Source: Streptococcus pseudopneumoniae (lineage in GTDB: Bacteria > Bacillota > Bacilli > Lactobacillales > Streptococcaceae). Taken from it: a stretch of 64,000 nt of DNA. Positions 34,162 through 47,679 of the stretch are shown here, piece after piece. The stretch lies in assembly GCF_001074565.1 (NCBI RefSeq), contig NZ_JUQX01000059.1, forward strand, positions 1-64,000. Reading direction: 5' to 3'. Positions within the stretch are counted from its first letter, which is position 1. Every line of letters begins with the position of its first letter. A model generated the notes under the pieces. It saw nothing but the letters and a program-made list of their open reading frames with translations. It was not told the origin of the DNA and did no database searches. Made by a program: the position numbers and the translations under genes.

Positions 34162-36780
34162 ATGAAACAATTATCTAGTGCACAAGTCCGCCAAATGTGG
34201 CTTGATTTCTGGGCGACCAAAGGTCATTCTGTAGAACCATCTGTTAGCTTGGTTCCAGTAAACGATCCAACCCTTTTGTGGATCAACTCAGGGGTTGCCA
34301 CTCTTAAAAAATACTTTGACGGGACTATTATCCCTGAAAACCCACGGATTACCAATGCTCAAAAGGCTATTCGTACCAACGATATTGAAAACGTAGGGAA
34401 GACGGCGCGTCACCATACCATGTTTGAAATGTTGGGAAACTTCTCAATTGGGGATTACTTCCGTGACGAAGCCATTACTTGGGCTTATGAACTTTTGACA
34501 AGTCCTGAATGGTTTGACTTCCCAGCTGAAAAACTCTACATGACCTACTACCCAGCTGATACAGATTCTTACAACCGCTGGATTGAAGTGGGCGTGGATC
34601 CAAGTCACTTGATTCCAATCGAAGACAACTTCTGGGAAATTGGTGCGGGACCTTCTGGACCAGATACAGAAATCTTCTTTGACCGTGGGGAAGCCTTTGA
34701 CCCAGAAAATATTGGTATTCGCCTTCTCGCAGAAGATATCGAAAACGATCGTTATATCGAAATCTGGAACATTGTCTTGTCACAATTTAACGCAGATCCA
34801 GCTGTACCTCGTAGCGAGTACAAGGAATTGCCACACAAGAACATTGATACGGGCGCTGGTTTGGAGCGTTTGGTGGCTGTTATCCAAGGGGCTAAGACAA
34901 ACTTTGAAACAGACCTCTTCATGCCGATCATCCGTGAAGTTGAGAAATTGTCTGGTAAGGTCTACGACCAAGATGGCGACAACATGAGCTTTAAGGTCAT
35001 TGCGGACCACATCCGTTCTCTTTCATTTGCCATCGGTGATGGTGCCCTCCCAGGAAACGAAGGTCGTGGCTATGTCCTTCGTCGTCTCCTCCGTCGCGCT
35101 TCCATGCACGGTCAAAAATTGGGCATCAACGAGCCTTTCCTTTACAAACTCGTTCCAACTGTTGGAAAAATCATGGAAAGCTACTACCCAGAAGTGCTTG
35201 AAAAACGTGACTTTATCGAAAAAATCGTGAAGAGCGAAGAAGAGTCATTTGCCCGTACCCTTCATTCAGGTCAACACTTTGCAGAAACCATTGTAGCTGA
35301 TTTGAAAGCGAAAGGTCAAAACGTTATCGCTGGGCAAGATGTCTTCAAACTCTACGATACTTACGGATTCCCGGTTGAGTTGACGGAAGAAATCGCTGAA
35401 GAAGCTGGGATGACTGTAGACCGTGAAGGTTTTGAAGTAGCCATGAAAGAGCAGCAAGAACGTGCGCGTGCGTCAGCTGTCAAAGGCGGCTCAATGGGGA
35501 TGCAAAATGAAACCCTTCAAAATATCACAGTGGAAAGTGTCTTCAACTACAATGCCAGTCAATTGCCTTCTAAGTTGGTGGCTATCGTAGCGGACAATGC
35601 TGAAGTTGAAGCTGTTTCAGAAGGAACTGCCTCCCTGTTCTTTGCAGAGACTCCATTCTACGCTGAAATGGGTGGACAGGTAGCTGACCATGGTCAAATC
35701 TTGGATGCTGCAGGAAAACTTGTGGCTACTGTGACAGATGTTCAAAAAGCGCCAAACGGACAAGCTCTTCATACGGTTGAAGTTCTTGCACCGCTTGCTT
35801 TGAATCAGGAATACACCTTGGCAATTGATACAAATCGTCGTCACCGTGTCATGAAAAACCACACTGCAACTCACTTGCTCCATGCAGCCCTTCACAATAT
35901 CCTTGGAAACCATGCGACACAAGCAGGATCCCTTAACGAAGTCGAATTCCTTCGTTTTGACTTCACACACTTCCAAGCCGTAACTCCTGAAGAGTTGCGC
36001 GCCATTGAACAACAAGTCAATGAGAAAATCTGGGAAGCAATTGCAGTAGAAACTGTTGAGACAGATATTGACACTGCTAAAGAAATGGGAGCTATGGCCC
36101 TCTTTGGTGAGAAATACGGTAAAGAAGTCCGCGTTGTAACCATCGGTGACTACTCTGTGGAACTCTGTGGTGGTACCCACGTTGGCAACACTTCTGAGAT
36201 TGGCCTCTTCAAGATTGTCAAAGAAGAAGGGATTGGATCAGGAACTCGTCGTATCTTGGCAGTGACTGGTAAGGAAGCCTTTGAAGCCTACCGTGAACAA
36301 GAAGACGCTCTGAAAACAGTAGCAGCAACCTTGAAAGCACCTCAACTCAAGGAAGTGCCTCATAAGATTGAAGGACTTCAAGAACAACTTCGTCAGCTCC
36401 AAAAAGAAAATGCTGAGTTGAAAGAAAAAGCAGCGGCAGCGGCAGCAGGCGATGTCTTTAAGAATGTTCAAGAAGCAAACGGCCACCGTTACATTGCAAG
36501 CCAAGTTTCTGTATCAGATGCTGGTGCCCTTCGTACCTTTGCGGACAACTGGAAACAAAAAGATTACTCTGACTTGCTTGTTCTAGTTGCTGCTATCGGT
36601 GATAAGGTTAACGTTCTTGTAGCAAGCAAGACAAAAGACATCCATGCAGGTAACTTGGTTAAAGAATTGGCTCCAATCGTTGATGGACGTGGTGGTGGAA
36701 AACCAGACATGGCCATGGCAGGAGGGAGCAACCAAGCGAAAATTCAAGAATTGTTGGATTCAGTAGCAGGTAAATTGTAA
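34162..36780 (+). CDS. alaS: Alanyl-tRNA synthetase
   Basis: An 872-residue class II synthetase. Catalytic motifs near [20 protein letters not shown] and the class II aspartate/glycine-rich motif 3 region [13 protein letters not shown]; editing domain with the [11 protein letters not shown] and CGGTHVGNT zinc motifs that clears Ser/Gly-tRNA(Ala); C-terminal coiled coil and the C-Ala domain with [15 protein letters not shown]. Start ATG 34162 follows AAAAGGAG. Controlled by the T-box leader. Confidence 0.98.
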   Translation: MKQLSSAQVRQMWLDFWATKGHSVEPSVSLVPVNDPTLLWINSGVATLKKYFDGTIIPENPRITNAQKAIRTNDIENVGKTARHHTMFEMLGNFSIGDYFRDEAITWAYELLTSPEWFDFPAEKLYMTYYPADTDSYNRWIEVGVDPSHLIPIEDNFWEIGAGPSGPDTEIFFDRGEAFDPENIGIRLLAEDIENDRYIEIWNIVLSQFNADPAVPRSEYKELPHKNIDTGAGLERLVAVIQGAKTNFETDLFMPIIREVEKLSGKVYDQDGDNMSFKVIADHIRSLSFAIGDGALPGNEGRGYVLRRLLRRASMHGQKLGINEPFLYKLVPTVGKIMESYYPEVLEKRDFIEKIVKSEEESFARTLHSGQHFAETIVADLKAKGQNVIAGQDVFKLYDTYGFPVELTEEIAEEAGMTVDREGFEVAMKEQQERARASAVKGGSMGMQNETLQNITVESVFNYNASQLPSKLVAIVADNAEVEAVSEGTASLFFAETPFYAEMGGQVADHGQILDAAGKLVATVTDVQKAPNGQALHTVEVLAPLALNQEYTLAIDTNRRHRVMKNHTATHLLHAALHNILGNHATQAGSLNEVEFLRFDFTHFQAVTPEELRAIEQQVNEKIWEAIAVETVETDIDTAKEMGAMALFGEKYGKEVRVVTIGDYSVELCGGTHVGNTSEIGLFKIVKEEGIGSGTRRILAVTGKEAFEAYREQEDALKTVAATLKAPQLKEVPHKIEGLQEQLRQLQKENAELKEKAAAAAAGDVFKNVQEANGHRYIASQVSVSDAGALRTFADNWKQKDYSDLLVLVAAIGDKVNVLVASKTKDIHAGNLVKELAPIVDGRGGGKPDMAMAGGSNQAKIQELLDSVAGKL

Positions 36781-36786
36781 GAAAAC

Positions 36787-36815
36787 AAAGATCTATCCAT
36801 TTGGGTAGGTCTTTT
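36787..36815 (+). terminator. alaS terminator
   Basis: AGATCTATCC and GGGTAGGTCT arms with a short loop, followed by TTTT. Confidence 0.8.
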
Positions 36816-36825
36816 TGTGAATACA

Positions 36826-36854
36826 AAAAAGTCAAATCCGGTTGGATTTGACTT
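36826..36854 (-). terminator. Terminator of the amylase gene
   Basis: Perfect 11-base arms AAGTCAAATCC and GGATTTGACTT with a 4-base loop; on the minus strand a TTTTTT tract follows. Confidence 0.88.
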
Positions 36855-36867
36855 GTAACTGATAGGT

Positions 36868-38316
36868 TTATTTTGTTGCCCAGACACTGACTGAACCCGC
36901 TGCTACTGGAAATTCTCCATAACCTTCCTCATCAATTGTAACTTGACTTTGGTGGTTTCCAAGTAAATCTACAAATGTTTGGTCAGCCCATTCTTGACCG
37001 ACAAACATGGACTTGCTGTTTTCTTGGTCGTTTGAGATAAGGACTGCGATTGGGGATTGATTTTCAGCACCTGAACGAACCCATCCGATACAGTTGGCAT
37101 CGTCAAAGTAGTCTGTTTGCTCTCCATAGGCCCTGTCTTTTCGGATGGCCAGGAGACGATCAAGAACTTCTTTGAAATCTTGTTGAGCATATTGCCCTGA
37201 AATGCCGTAATAGTCTCCATAAAAGACACATGGAAGACCCTGCTCACGAAGAAGGATGAGGGCGTAGGCTGCAGGTTTAAACCATTCTTGGACGGTTGAT
37301 TCAAGTGCCTGTCCTCTTTGAGTATCATGGTTGTCAACGAAAGTGACAGCCTTATCAGGTTTGATTTCCACTAAACTATCAGCAAAAATACTACGAAGAT
37401 CATAACTTGCTCCTGCTTGGCTGGCTTCAAAGAGATTTTGGTGAAGACGAACATCCACAAGGTCAAAGCGCTCCTCAATTTTCTCAAGATAGTCCAGATT
37501 AGCTTCTTTGTCTGGATTCCAAAATTCCCCAAAAACATAGAAATTCTCACCGTATTTTTCCTTCATATCACGGATGAAATTGGCCATAAAGAAGGAGTCA
37601 ATGTGTTTAACGGCATCCAAGCGGAAACCTGAAACTCCAGTCGTTTCCATGAACCAGTCAGCCCAGTCATAGATGTTTTGGATGACTTCAGGGTGCTTAA
37701 AGTCCAGGTCAGCATACATGAGGTAGTCGTAGTTACCGTTTTCGTTATCGACCAATTCCTCGTTTGCCCAACCTTTATTGTCCCCCTGGATCAGGTAAAT
37801 GCCAGACTTACGGCGCTTGGCATCGTAGTCTGTACCTGTAAAGTGGTACCAGTGCCAGTGGAAGTCATTGTAGGTATTTTGACGACCATCGAAAGTAAAG
37901 TGAGTCCAGCCATTGATAGTGAAGGGCTCGCTTAGTTGAACGGTACGGTCCTCGGGATCGACTTCGATAACTTGAAAGGCTTCTAATTTATCTGCTGCAG
38001 CCTTGTGATTAAGAACGATGTCAGCCATTGGTTGGATTCCGTGATCCTTGAGAGTCTGAATCGTTTGGAGATAATCTTCCTTAAAACCATACTTAGTACG
38101 AACAGTCCCTTTTTGGTTAAATTCACCCAGATCAAAAAGATCATAAACGCCATAGCCAACATCTTTTTCATTGGTTGCCTTGAAGGCAGGTGGCATCCAG
38201 ACATGACTGATACCGAGATTTGCTAGGTGTTCTGCGTCATCTGCCAATCGTGTCCAGTGTTGTCCGTCGTGGGGCAGATACCACTCAAAGTATTGCATAA
38301 GTGTCTGATTTTGCAT
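36868..38316 (-). CDS. Cytoplasmic alpha-amylase, GH13 family
   Basis: A 482-residue glycoside hydrolase without signal peptide. The four GH13 regions are present: DIVLNH, GFRLDAVKH with the nucleophile Asp, the acid Glu in VFGEFW, and FVDNHDTQ. It degrades maltodextrins or internal glucan inside the cell. Often called amyS or amyA in streptococci. A MalR-type operator overlaps its promoter. Start at 38316 follows GAGGAAAAAC on the minus strand. Confidence 0.95.
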   Translation of the reverse strand: MQNQTLMQYFEWYLPHDGQHWTRLADDAEHLANLGISHVWMPPAFKATNEKDVGYGVYDLFDLGEFNQKGTVRTKYGFKEDYLQTIQTLKDHGIQPMADIVLNHKAAADKLEAFQVIEVDPEDRTVQLSEPFTINGWTHFTFDGRQNTYNDFHWHWYHFTGTDYDAKRRKSGIYLIQGDNKGWANEELVDNENGNYDYLMYADLDFKHPEVIQNIYDWADWFMETTGVSGFRLDAVKHIDSFFMANFIRDMKEKYGENFYVFGEFWNPDKEANLDYLEKIEERFDLVDVRLHQNLFEASQAGASYDLRSIFADSLVEIKPDKAVTFVDNHDTQRGQALESTVQEWFKPAAYALILLREQGLPCVFYGDYYGISGQYAQQDFKEVLDRLLAIRKDRAYGEQTDYFDDANCIGWVRSGAENQSPIAVLISNDQENSKSMFVGQEWADQTFVDLLGNHQSQVTIDEEGYGEFPVAAGSVSVWATK

Positions 38317-38349
38317 TGTTTTTCCTCTTACTTATCAATGATGTGTTAT

Positions 38350-38388
38350 ATTCTACCATAAAGTCCAAAACTACGCAAACGTTTGCGC
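38350..38388 (-). promoter_or_regulatory. Amylase promoter with MalR-type operator
   Basis: Minus-strand TTGCGT (38373-38378), 17 bases, TAGAAT (38350-38355) with an extended TG upstream. The palindrome CGCAAACGTTTGCG (38374-38387) matches the MalR operator of pneumococcal maltose operons and covers the -35, so a bound LacI-type repressor would block polymerase. Confidence 0.8.
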
Positions 38389-38550
38389 AAATTTTCTCTA
38401 CTCATTTCTAGAAATGTCTATTTTTAGAGAATGACCATTATCTTTTCATTGGTTAGGAAAGAAGGATTAGAAAAAATGAATTGACTAAACTTTTTTTAAC
38501 AAAAATAACACTTAGTAAACTAAAGTAAAAATGGAGAAACGCTTTCTATT

Positions 38551-38579
38551 TTGAGAATTGTCACAAAATTTGCTATAAT
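38551..38579 (+). promoter_or_regulatory. Promoter of the RlmI-like/aro operon predicting a leaderless mRNA
   Basis: TTGAGA (38551-38556), 17 bases, TATAAT (38574-38579), the same boxes and spacing as the mnmL promoter. ATG 38587 lies 7 bases past the -10, with no ribosome binding site. A weak cre-like AAACGCTTTC lies at 38537-38546. Confidence 0.75.
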
Positions 38580-38586
38580 AGTAGCT

Positions 38587-39750
38587 ATGAATAGAATTAG
38601 GGTCAGCAGACGTGTTGAAAAAAAACTAGCTAAGGGTCTAGTTCTTTTGGAAGCAAGTGATTTAACAGATATTGATCTGACGGATCAGGAAGTCGAAGTT
38701 CTTAGTCAAGACGGGAAGTTTTTAGGGAGTGCCTATCTTTCTCAGCAGAACAAGGGCATTGGCTGGTTGGTCAGCAAGGAAAAGGTTGGTTTCAACCAAG
38801 CCTTCTTTGAAACTCTGTTTCGTAAAGCTAAGGAAGCTAGAAAGTCTTATTATCAGGATGACTTGACAACTGCCTTTCGCCTTTTTAACCAAGAGGGAGA
38901 TGGTTTTGGTGGGCTGACTATTGATCTCTACGGAGATTATGTGGTCTTTTCTTGGTACAACTCCTATGTTTATCAGATTCGTGAGCTGATCATAAAGGCT
39001 TTTAAGGAAGTCTTTCCTGAGATTTTGGGAGCATATGAAAAGATTCGTTTTAAAGGTCTAGATTACGAGTCTGCTCATGTCTATGGTGAGAAAGCGCCAG
39101 ACTACTTTACTGTTCTTGAGAATGGCGTACTCTATCAGGTCTTTATGAATGATGGCTTGATGACAGGGATTTTCCTAGATCAGCATGAGGTTCGTGGGAG
39201 TTTGGTAGACGGTTTAGCTATGGGTAAATCCTTGCTCAATATGTTTTCCTATACAGCTGCCTTTTCAGTTGCTGCAGCTATGGGAGGCGCGAGTGAGACG
39301 ACTTCTGTCGATTTGGCCAAACGGTCTAGAGAGCTGTCAGAAGCTCATTTTCATGCAAATGGACTCAGCACGGACAATCATCGTTTTATCGTCATGGATG
39401 TCTTTGAATATTTCAAGTATGCCAAGCGAAAAGGCTTGACCTATGATGTGATTGTTCTTGATCCGCCGAGCTTTGCCCGCAATAAAAAACAAACATTCTC
39501 TGTAGCTAAGGACTATCACAAGCTGATTTCCCAAAGTCTAGAGATTTTAAATCCGGGAGGTATTATCATTGCCAGTACCAATGCTGCCAATGTTTCCCGT
39601 CAGAAATTTACAGAACAAATTGATAAAGGTTTTGCAGGAAGAAAATATCAGATTTTAAACCAATATGGTCTTCCAGCAGACTTTGCCTATAATAAAAAAG
39701 ATGAAAGCAGTAATTACCTCAAGGTGATTAGTATGAAGGTTAGTAGATGA
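38587..39750 (+). CDS. RlmI-type class I SAM rRNA methyltransferase
   Basis: A 387-residue protein: N-terminal PUA domain (about residues 1-70), then an EEHEE-like middle region and a Rossmann methyltransferase with [11 protein letters not shown], the SAM motif [20 protein letters not shown] and catalytic-site DPPSFARNK. RlmI makes m5C in 23S rRNA in enterics; the Firmicute homologue's target is unproven. Its stop overlaps aroD (ATGA), so the aro operon is read from this promoter. Confidence 0.9.
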   Translation: MNRIRVSRRVEKKLAKGLVLLEASDLTDIDLTDQEVEVLSQDGKFLGSAYLSQQNKGIGWLVSKEKVGFNQAFFETLFRKAKEARKSYYQDDLTTAFRLFNQEGDGFGGLTIDLYGDYVVFSWYNSYVYQIRELIIKAFKEVFPEILGAYEKIRFKGLDYESAHVYGEKAPDYFTVLENGVLYQVFMNDGLMTGIFLDQHEVRGSLVDGLAMGKSLLNMFSYTAAFSVAAAMGGASETTSVDLAKRSRELSEAHFHANGLSTDNHRFIVMDVFEYFKYAKRKGLTYDVIVLDPPSFARNKKQTFSVAKDYHKLISQSLEILNPGGIIIASTNAANVSRQKFTEQIDKGFAGRKYQILNQYGLPADFAYNKKDESSNYLKVISMKVSR

Positions 39751-40424
39751 AATTAATCGTTTCAGTAATGCCAAGAAGTTTAGAAGAAGCCCAAGAACTG
39801 GATGCCACACGGTATGAAGATGCCGATATCATCGAGTGGCGTGCAGACTTCCTCGCAAAGGAAGCCATTTTACAGGTAGCGCCTGCAATCTTTGAGAAAT
39901 TCGCAGGCCGCGAACTGGTCTTTACCCTTCGGACTCGCGCTGAGGGAGGAGAAATCGAACTGTCTTCTGAGGAGTATGTTCAAATCATCAAGGAAGTCAC
40001 TCAACTCTATCAACCAGACTATGTGGATTTTGAGTACTTCAGCTACAAGGATGTATTTGAGGAAATGTTGGATTTTCCCAATCTCGTTTTGAGTTACCAT
40101 AATTTCCAAGAGACACCTGAAAACATGATGGAGATTCTGTCTGAGTTGACCAGTCTTTCTCCAAAAGTGGTCAAGGTATCTGTCATGGCCCATACGGAGC
40201 AGGATGTTTTAGACTTGATGAACTACACACGAGGATTTAAAACACTCAATCCTGAACAAGACTACGTAACCATTTCCATGGGGAAAATGGGCAAGGTATC
40301 TCGGATTACTTCAGATGTGACGGGTTCAAGTTGGTCATTTGCTAGTCTGGATGAAGCGAGTGCCCCAGGTCAGATTTCTCTATCAAACATGAAAAAAATC
40401 AGGGAGATTTTGGATGAAGCTTGA
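39747..40424 (+). CDS. aroD: Type I 3-dehydroquinate dehydratase
   Basis: A 225-residue TIM-barrel lyase, step 3 of the shikimate pathway (dehydroquinate to dehydroshikimate). The Schiff-base Lys is in VVKVSVMA and the catalytic His in LSYHNF. Start ATG 39747 overlaps the RlmI-like stop. It overlaps aroE by 11 bases. Confidence 0.96.
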   Translation: MKLIVSVMPRSLEEAQELDATRYEDADIIEWRADFLAKEAILQVAPAIFEKFAGRELVFTLRTRAEGGEIELSSEEYVQIIKEVTQLYQPDYVDFEYFSYKDVFEEMLDFPNLVLSYHNFQETPENMMEILSELTSLSPKVVKVSVMAHTEQDVLDLMNYTRGFKTLNPEQDYVTISMGKMGKVSRITSDVTGSSWSFASLDEASAPGQISLSNMKKIREILDEA

Positions 40425-41268
40425 TGGCTACACACGTATGGCGGCTGTCGTTGCAAATCCCATTAAACACTCTATTTCACCTTTTATCCACAATAGTGCC
40501 TTTGAGGCGACAGCGACAAATGGTGTCTATGTGGCTTGGGAAATTGAAGTGGATGATTTGGCAGAAACAGTCGCTAATATTCGCCGTTACCAGATGTTTG
40601 GTATCAATCTCTCCATGCCGTACAAGGAACAAGTGATTCCCTTTTTGGATGAATTGAGTGATGAAGCGCGTTTGATTGGGGCGGTCAACACCGTTGTCTA
40701 TGATAATGGCAATTTAATTGGATATAATACAGATGGCAAGGGATTCTTTAAGAGCTTGCCTTCTTTTACAATTTCGGATAAGAAAATGACCATTCTGGGA
40801 GCAGGTGGTGCGTCCAAGGCTATTTTGGCACAGGCTATTTTGGATGGTGTCAGTCAGATTTCAGTCTTTGTTCGCTCAGTTTCCATGGAAAAAACAAGAC
40901 CTTACCTAGAAAAGTTACAGAATCAGACAGGCTTTAAAGTGGACTTGTATGCTTTAGAAAATCTTTCTGAACTGCAAGCAAGGATTGCTGAGTCGGACCT
41001 GCTCGTCAATGCTACCAGTGTGGGCATGGATGGGCAGTCGTCCCCCGTTCCAGAAAGCATCAATTTGCCAGAGGATTTCTTGGTTGCAGATATCATTTAC
41101 CAACCTTTTGAGACGCCATTTTTGAAATGGTCTAGAAGTCAGGGCAATCCCACCATCAATGGCCTTGGAATGTTGCTCTATCAAGCTGCAGAAGCTTTTC
41201 AACTGTGGACAGGTAAAGAAATGCCAACAGAAGAGATTTGGCAGTCCTTGACAGAAAAATACCAATAA
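40414..41268 (+). CDS. aroE: Shikimate dehydrogenase
   Basis: A 284-residue NADPH enzyme reducing dehydroshikimate to shikimate. Motifs: [13 protein letters not shown] (substrate), NLSMPYKEQ with catalytic Lys, GAVNT, and [10 protein letters not shown] (NADP loop). Start ATG 40414 lies inside aroD after GGGAG. Confidence 0.96.
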   Translation: MKLDGYTRMAAVVANPIKHSISPFIHNSAFEATATNGVYVAWEIEVDDLAETVANIRRYQMFGINLSMPYKEQVIPFLDELSDEARLIGAVNTVVYDNGNLIGYNTDGKGFFKSLPSFTISDKKMTILGAGGASKAILAQAILDGVSQISVFVRSVSMEKTRPYLEKLQNQTGFKVDLYALENLSELQARIAESDLLVNATSVGMDGQSSPVPESINLPEDFLVADIIYQPFETPFLKWSRSQGNPTINGLGMLLYQAAEAFQLWTGKEMPTEEIWQSLTEKYQ

Positions 41269-41286
41269 TTAAAAGGAGAACCTACT

Positions 41287-42354
41287 ATGAAAATCAGAAT
41301 CGATATTCCGCATCATCCCTATGATATTCAGATTGAAAAAGGTTGTCTATCGCAAGCAGGTCAATGGTTGCGAGAACTCTGGCAACCTCAAAAAGTGGTT
41401 ATCGTAACAGATAACCATGTAGCTTCTCTCTATGCAGAGAAGGTTAAACTCAGCCTAGAAGATGCTGGTTTTCAGGTAGCTGTTTTTGATTTCTTAGAAG
41501 GCGAAGAACGAAAAAATTTAACAACTGTTCAGAAGGTCTATGAATTTTTAGTCAAGCAGGGTTTGACTCGTAGCGATGGGATTGTGGCTCTTGGTGGTGG
41601 TGTCGTTGGGGACTTGGCTGGCTTTGTGGCTTCGACCTATATGCGTGGGATTCACTTTGTTCAGATTCCGACCAGTTTGACAGCCCAGGTTGATTCCTCT
41701 ATCGGTGGAAAGACAGGCGTCAACACTCCATTTGCTAAAAATATGGTGGGGACCTTTGCCCAACCTGATGGGGTTCTGATTGATCCACTTGTACTTGAAA
41801 CACTTGGAAAGAGAGAGCTGATTGAAGGGATGGGTGAGGTTATCAAGTACGGCTTGATTGAGGATCCAGAACTGTGGGCTCTCTTAACGGAGCTGGATGG
41901 TTCTGTTGAGAGCATTCTGGAACAAGCAGAGACTTTGATAGAACATTCTTGTCAGGTTAAGTGCAAGATGGTAGTTGAGGATGAGTTGGATAACGGTGTT
42001 CGCCTTTACCTCAATTTTGGGCACACTATTGGCCATGCCATTGAAGCGACTGCTGGTTATGGCAAGGTCATGCATGGAGAAGCTGTGGCCATGGGCATGG
42101 TTCAGATTTCCAAGGTTGCTGAGGAGAAGGGCCTTATGCCAGAAGGAATAACTCAGTCCATCACAGAGATGTGCCAGAAATTTGGTTTGCCAGTTGATTA
42201 TGAAAACTGGGATGTTGATAAACTTTATCAAGCTTTGACTCATGATAAGAAAGCGCGTGGCAACACCTTGAAATTGGTCTTGGTACCAGAGCTTGGTTCA
42301 GCGACCATTCACCCAGTTTCTCTGGAAGAGATGAAAGACTACTTGGTAAAATAA
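41287..42354 (+). CDS. aroB: 3-Dehydroquinate synthase
   Basis: A 355-residue NAD- and metal-dependent enzyme forming dehydroquinate from DAHP. Motifs: [47 protein letters not shown] and the metal ligands in [10 protein letters not shown] and [10 protein letters not shown]. Start ATG 41287 follows AAAAGGAG. Confidence 0.97.
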   Translation: MKIRIDIPHHPYDIQIEKGCLSQAGQWLRELWQPQKVVIVTDNHVASLYAEKVKLSLEDAGFQVAVFDFLEGEERKNLTTVQKVYEFLVKQGLTRSDGIVALGGGVVGDLAGFVASTYMRGIHFVQIPTSLTAQVDSSIGGKTGVNTPFAKNMVGTFAQPDGVLIDPLVLETLGKRELIEGMGEVIKYGLIEDPELWALLTELDGSVESILEQAETLIEHSCQVKCKMVVEDELDNGVRLYLNFGHTIGHAIEATAGYGKVMHGEAVAMGMVQISKVAEEKGLMPEGITQSITEMCQKFGLPVDYENWDVDKLYQALTHDKKARGNTLKLVLVPELGSATIHPVSLEEMKDYLVK

Positions 42355-42363
42355 GGAGAACGT

Positions 42364-43530
42364 ATGAGATATTTAACTGCAGGAGAATCACACGGTCCGC
42401 GTCTGACGGCAATTATCGAAGGAATTCCCGCTGGACTTCCTTTGACAGCAGAGGACATCAATGAGGATCTAAAACGCCGTCAAGGTGGTTATGGTCGTGG
42501 TGGTCGTATGAAAATTGAGAGTGACCAGGTGGTTTTTACCTCTGGCGTTCGTCACGGGAAGACGACAGGATCTCCCATTACCATGGATGTCATCAATAAG
42601 GACCACCAGAAATGGCTGGATATCATGTCTGCTGAGGACATTGAAGACCGCCTCAAAAGCAAGCGGAAAATCACTCATCCACGTCCAGGTCACGCCGATT
42701 TGGTAGGGGGCATCAAATACCGTTTTGATGATTTGCGAAATTCCTTGGAGCGGTCATCTGCTCGTGAAACCACCATGCGAGTGGCAGTTGGGGCAGTAGC
42801 CAAACGACTGTTGGCTGAACTGGAGATAGAAATTGCCAACCATGTCGTGGTCTTTGGTGGTAAGGAAATCGATGTTCCTGAAAATCTGACGGTCGCTGAG
42901 ATTAAGGAAAGAGCTGCCCAGTCAGAAGTTTCTATTGTCAACCAAGAACGGGAACAAGAAATCAAGGATTATATTGACCAAATCAAGCGTGATGGTGATA
43001 CCATAGGTGGAGTTGTTGAGACAGTCGTCGGAGGTGTTCCAGTTGGCCTTGGATCCTATGTTCAATGGGACAGAAAATTGGATGCGCGATTGGCCCAAGC
43101 AGTTGTTTCTATCAATGCCTTTAAAGGGGTGGAATTTGGTCTTGGATTTGAGGCGGGTAACAGAAAAGGCAGCCAAGTTATGGACGAAATTCTCTGGTCT
43201 AAAGAAGACGGCTATACTCGTCGCACCAATAATCTAGGTGGTTTCGAAGGTGGTATGACCAATGGGCAACCCATCGTTGTCCGTGGTGTCATGAAACCAA
43301 TTCCCACTCTTTATAAACCATTGATGAGTGTGGATATCGAGACTCACGAACCTTACAAGGCAACTGTGGAGAGAAGTGATCCAACCGCTCTTCCAGCGGC
43401 AGGTGTGGTTATGGAAGCTGTTGTGGCAACGGTTCTGGCACAAGAAATCCTTGAAAAATTCTCATCAGATAATCTTGAGGAATTAAAAGAAGCGGTAGCC
43501 AAACACCGAGACTATACAAAGAACTATTAA
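42364..43530 (+). CDS. aroC: Chorismate synthase
   Basis: A 388-residue FMN enzyme, final step to chorismate. Signatures: [18 protein letters not shown] at the N-terminus, GRGGRMKIE, and [18 protein letters not shown]. Start ATG 42364 follows AAGGAG, 9 bases after aroB. Confidence 0.97.
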   Translation: MRYLTAGESHGPRLTAIIEGIPAGLPLTAEDINEDLKRRQGGYGRGGRMKIESDQVVFTSGVRHGKTTGSPITMDVINKDHQKWLDIMSAEDIEDRLKSKRKITHPRPGHADLVGGIKYRFDDLRNSLERSSARETTMRVAVGAVAKRLLAELEIEIANHVVVFGGKEIDVPENLTVAEIKERAAQSEVSIVNQEREQEIKDYIDQIKRDGDTIGGVVETVVGGVPVGLGSYVQWDRKLDARLAQAVVSINAFKGVEFGLGFEAGNRKGSQVMDEILWSKEDGYTRRTNNLGGFEGGMTNGQPIVVRGVMKPIPTLYKPLMSVDIETHEPYKATVERSDPTALPAAGVVMEAVVATVLAQEILEKFSSDNLEELKEAVAKHRDYTKNY

Positions 43531-43539
43531 GGAGTTCCT

Positions 43540-44643
43540 ATGGCAAAAACAGTCTATATAGCAGGTCTTGGATTGATTGGTGCTTCAATGGCACTCGGTA
43601 TCAAGCGCGATCATCCTGATTATGAAATTCTAGGTTATAATCGCAGTCAGGCTTCGAGAGATATTGCCTTGAAAGAAGGTATGATTGACCGTGCAACGGA
43701 TGATTTTGCCAGTTTCGCTCCCCTAGCAGATATCATCATCCTGACCTTGCCAATCAAACAGACCATTGCTTTTATTCAGGAATTGGCAGGTTTAGACTTG
43801 AAAGAAGGCGTCATTATCTCGGATGCTGGCTCAACCAAGTCAGCCATTGTGGAAGTTGCTGAGGAATACTTGGCTGGCAAGTCTGTTCGATTTGTCGGGG
43901 CCCATCCCATGGCTGGTAGCCACAAGACAGGAGCTGCTTCTGCAGATGTTAATCTCTTTGAAAATGCCTATTATATCTTCACACCTTCGAGCCTGACAGG
44001 TCCTGACACACTTGAGGAAATGAAGGATCTGCTTTCTGGTCTCCATGCTCGTTTCATTGAAATTGATGCCAAGGAGCACGATCGGGTCACTTCACAGATT
44101 AGCCATTTTCCCCATATCTTGGCATCAGGTCTCATGGAGCAAACAGCTGTCTATGCTCAAGAACATGAGATGACAAGGCGCTTTGCGGCGGGTGGCTTTC
44201 GAGATATGACCCGGATTGCAGAGAGTGAACCAGGTATGTGGACTTCTATCCTCTTGTCCAATCGCGAGACCATCCTAGAGCGGATTGAGGATTTCAAGGA
44301 ACGCTTAGATGAGATTGGTCAGGCTATTAGTAAGGGGGAAGAAGAGCAGATTTGGAACTTTTTCAACCAAGCACGTGAGCAACGTCAGGCCATGGAAATC
44401 CATAAACGTGGTGGTGTGGATAGTTCTTATGACCTCTATGTCGATGTTCCCGATGAAGAAGATGTCATCTTGCGGATTTTGGAATTGCTTCGTGGAACTT
44501 CTTTGGTTAATATCCACATCAACGAAGAAAACCGTGAGGATGTTCACGGGATTCTACAAATTTCATTTAAAAATGCTCAAGATTTAGAACGAGCTGAGCG
44601 CTTAATTACAGAAAATACGGACTACACAGTCGTCATCAAATAA
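43540..44643 (+). CDS. tyrA: Prephenate dehydrogenase with ACT domain
   Basis: A 367-residue enzyme giving 4-hydroxyphenylpyruvate for tyrosine. NAD loop [13 protein letters not shown], substrate motif [12 protein letters not shown] with catalytic His, and a C-terminal ACT domain (about residues 297-367) for likely tyrosine feedback. Start ATG 43540 follows AAGGAG. Confidence 0.95.
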   Translation: MAKTVYIAGLGLIGASMALGIKRDHPDYEILGYNRSQASRDIALKEGMIDRATDDFASFAPLADIIILTLPIKQTIAFIQELAGLDLKEGVIISDAGSTKSAIVEVAEEYLAGKSVRFVGAHPMAGSHKTGAASADVNLFENAYYIFTPSSLTGPDTLEEMKDLLSGLHARFIEIDAKEHDRVTSQISHFPHILASGLMEQTAVYAQEHEMTRRFAAGGFRDMTRIAESEPGMWTSILLSNRETILERIEDFKERLDEIGQAISKGEEEQIWNFFNQAREQRQAMEIHKRGGVDSSYDLYVDVPDEEDVILRILELLRGTSLVNIHINEENREDVHGILQISFKNAQDLERAERLITENTDYTVVIK

Positions 44644-44653
44644 GGAGAAAATC

Positions 44654-44992
44654 ATGTCAAATATTTACGATACTGTAAATGAACTCAGTCGTGGGTTACG
44701 CGAATTACCAGAATACAAGGCGGTTAAGGCGGCAAAAGATGTCATCCAAGCAGATGAACAAGCTAGCAAGATTTTTGCAGACTATATCGCCTTCCAGCAA
44801 GAAATCCAAGTCATGGCCCAAACTGGACAAATGCCAGATGCCTCTTTCCAAGAAAAGATGCAGTCTTTCAGCAGGCAAATCCAAGAGAACGCTCTTTTGT
44901 CAGATTTTTTTGCCAAACAGCAACAATTGTCCATTTACCTTTCAGACATTGAAAAAATTGTCTTTGAACCTGTTTCAGAATTATTGAAATAG
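44654..44992 (+). CDS. YlbF/YmcA family protein
   Basis: A 112-residue helical protein of the YlbF/YmcA family (Com_YlbF). In Bacillus, YlbF, YmcA and YaaT form the Y-complex that directs RNase Y in mRNA maturation. The streptococcal role is less clear. It is embedded in the aro operon after tyrA, and a terminator follows it. Confidence 0.88.
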   Translation: MSNIYDTVNELSRGLRELPEYKAVKAAKDVIQADEQASKIFADYIAFQQEIQVMAQTGQMPDASFQEKMQSFSRQIQENALLSDFFAKQQQLSIYLSDIEKIVFEPVSELLK

Positions 44993-45006
44993 TATTTTAT
45001 CTGTAT

Positions 45007-45041
45007 AAAAGCCAGAAATTTCAGGAATTTCTGGCTTTTTT
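45007..45041 (+). terminator. Terminator between the ylbF-like gene and aroA
   Basis: AAAAGCCAGAAATT and AATTTCTGGCTTTT arms, loop TCAGG, then T tract. It splits the aromatic operon, so aroA-aroK-pheA may be expressed partly from read-through or a weak promoter in the 40 bases that follow. Confidence 0.88.
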
Positions 45042-45048
45042 GTGATAA

Positions 45049-46830
<1,782 letters not shown>

Positions 46831-46834
<4 letters not shown>

Positions 46835-47679
46835 AAATTGCCTATCTAGGTCCCAAGGGATCTTTTTCGAATCATGTTGTGCAGACAGCCTTTCCCAAAG
46901 AGGAATTGCAGGCTTTTGCCAATATCACAGATGTTATCAAGGCCTATGAGCAAGGCTTAGTGGACTATTCTGTTGTACCAGTTGAAAACTCCATTGAAGG
47001 TAGTGTCCATGAAAGTTTGGATTATCTTTTTCATCAGGCTCGCATCCAAGCAGTTGCAGAAATCGTCCAGCCCATTCATCAGCAGCTGATGGCGGTTCCC
47101 GGTCAGTCAAAAATTGAGAAGATTTTTTCCCATCCTCAGGCTCTGGCTCAAGGGAAAAAGTTTATCGATGAGCACTATCCAGAAGCCCAGCTGGAAGTGA
47201 CGGCAAGCACAGCCTATGCAGCCCGCTTTATCGCTGAACATCCAGACCAGCCTTTTGCGGCTATTGCGCCTAGAAAATCAGCTAGAGAGTATGGTTTAGA
47301 ATTAATAGCAGAAGACATCCAAGAAATGGAAGCCAATTTCACACGTTTTTGGGTCTTAGGGGCAGAGATACCGATGATTCCTTTGAACTCGCAAGCTGAA
47401 AAAATGAGTTTGGCCTTGACCTTGCCAGACAACCTACCTGGGGCTCTTTACAAGGCACTTTCGACCTTTGCTTGGAGAGGGATTGACTTAACAAAGATTG
47501 AAAGTCGCCCCCTTAAAACAGCCTTGGGAGAATACTTTTTCATTATCGATGTAGACTATAGTGACAAAGAACTGGTTCATTTTGCCAGAAAAGAACTAGA
47601 AGCCATTGGAATTCAGCACAAGATACTGGGAACCTACCCGATTTTTACCATAACTGATTTAGAAAAGGAGAGTCAATGA
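46831..47679 (+). CDS. pheA: Prephenate dehydratase
   Basis: A 282-residue monofunctional enzyme giving phenylpyruvate. N-terminal AYLGPKGSFSNHVVQ, VPVENSIEGSV, TRFWVLG (catalytic Thr-Arg-Phe) and a C-terminal ACT domain with LPGALYKAL and ESRP for phenylalanine feedback. Overlaps aroK by 4 and the LCP gene by 4 bases. Confidence 0.96.

Noticed and set aside
35617-36180. Minus-strand open frame of 187 codons inside alaS
   Set aside because: Shadow of a well-conserved synthetase domain; cysteine- and phenylalanine-rich nonsense composition.
38537-38546. cre site before the RlmI-like gene
   Set aside because: Only the central AAACGCTTTC fits; the outer positions of the consensus fail.
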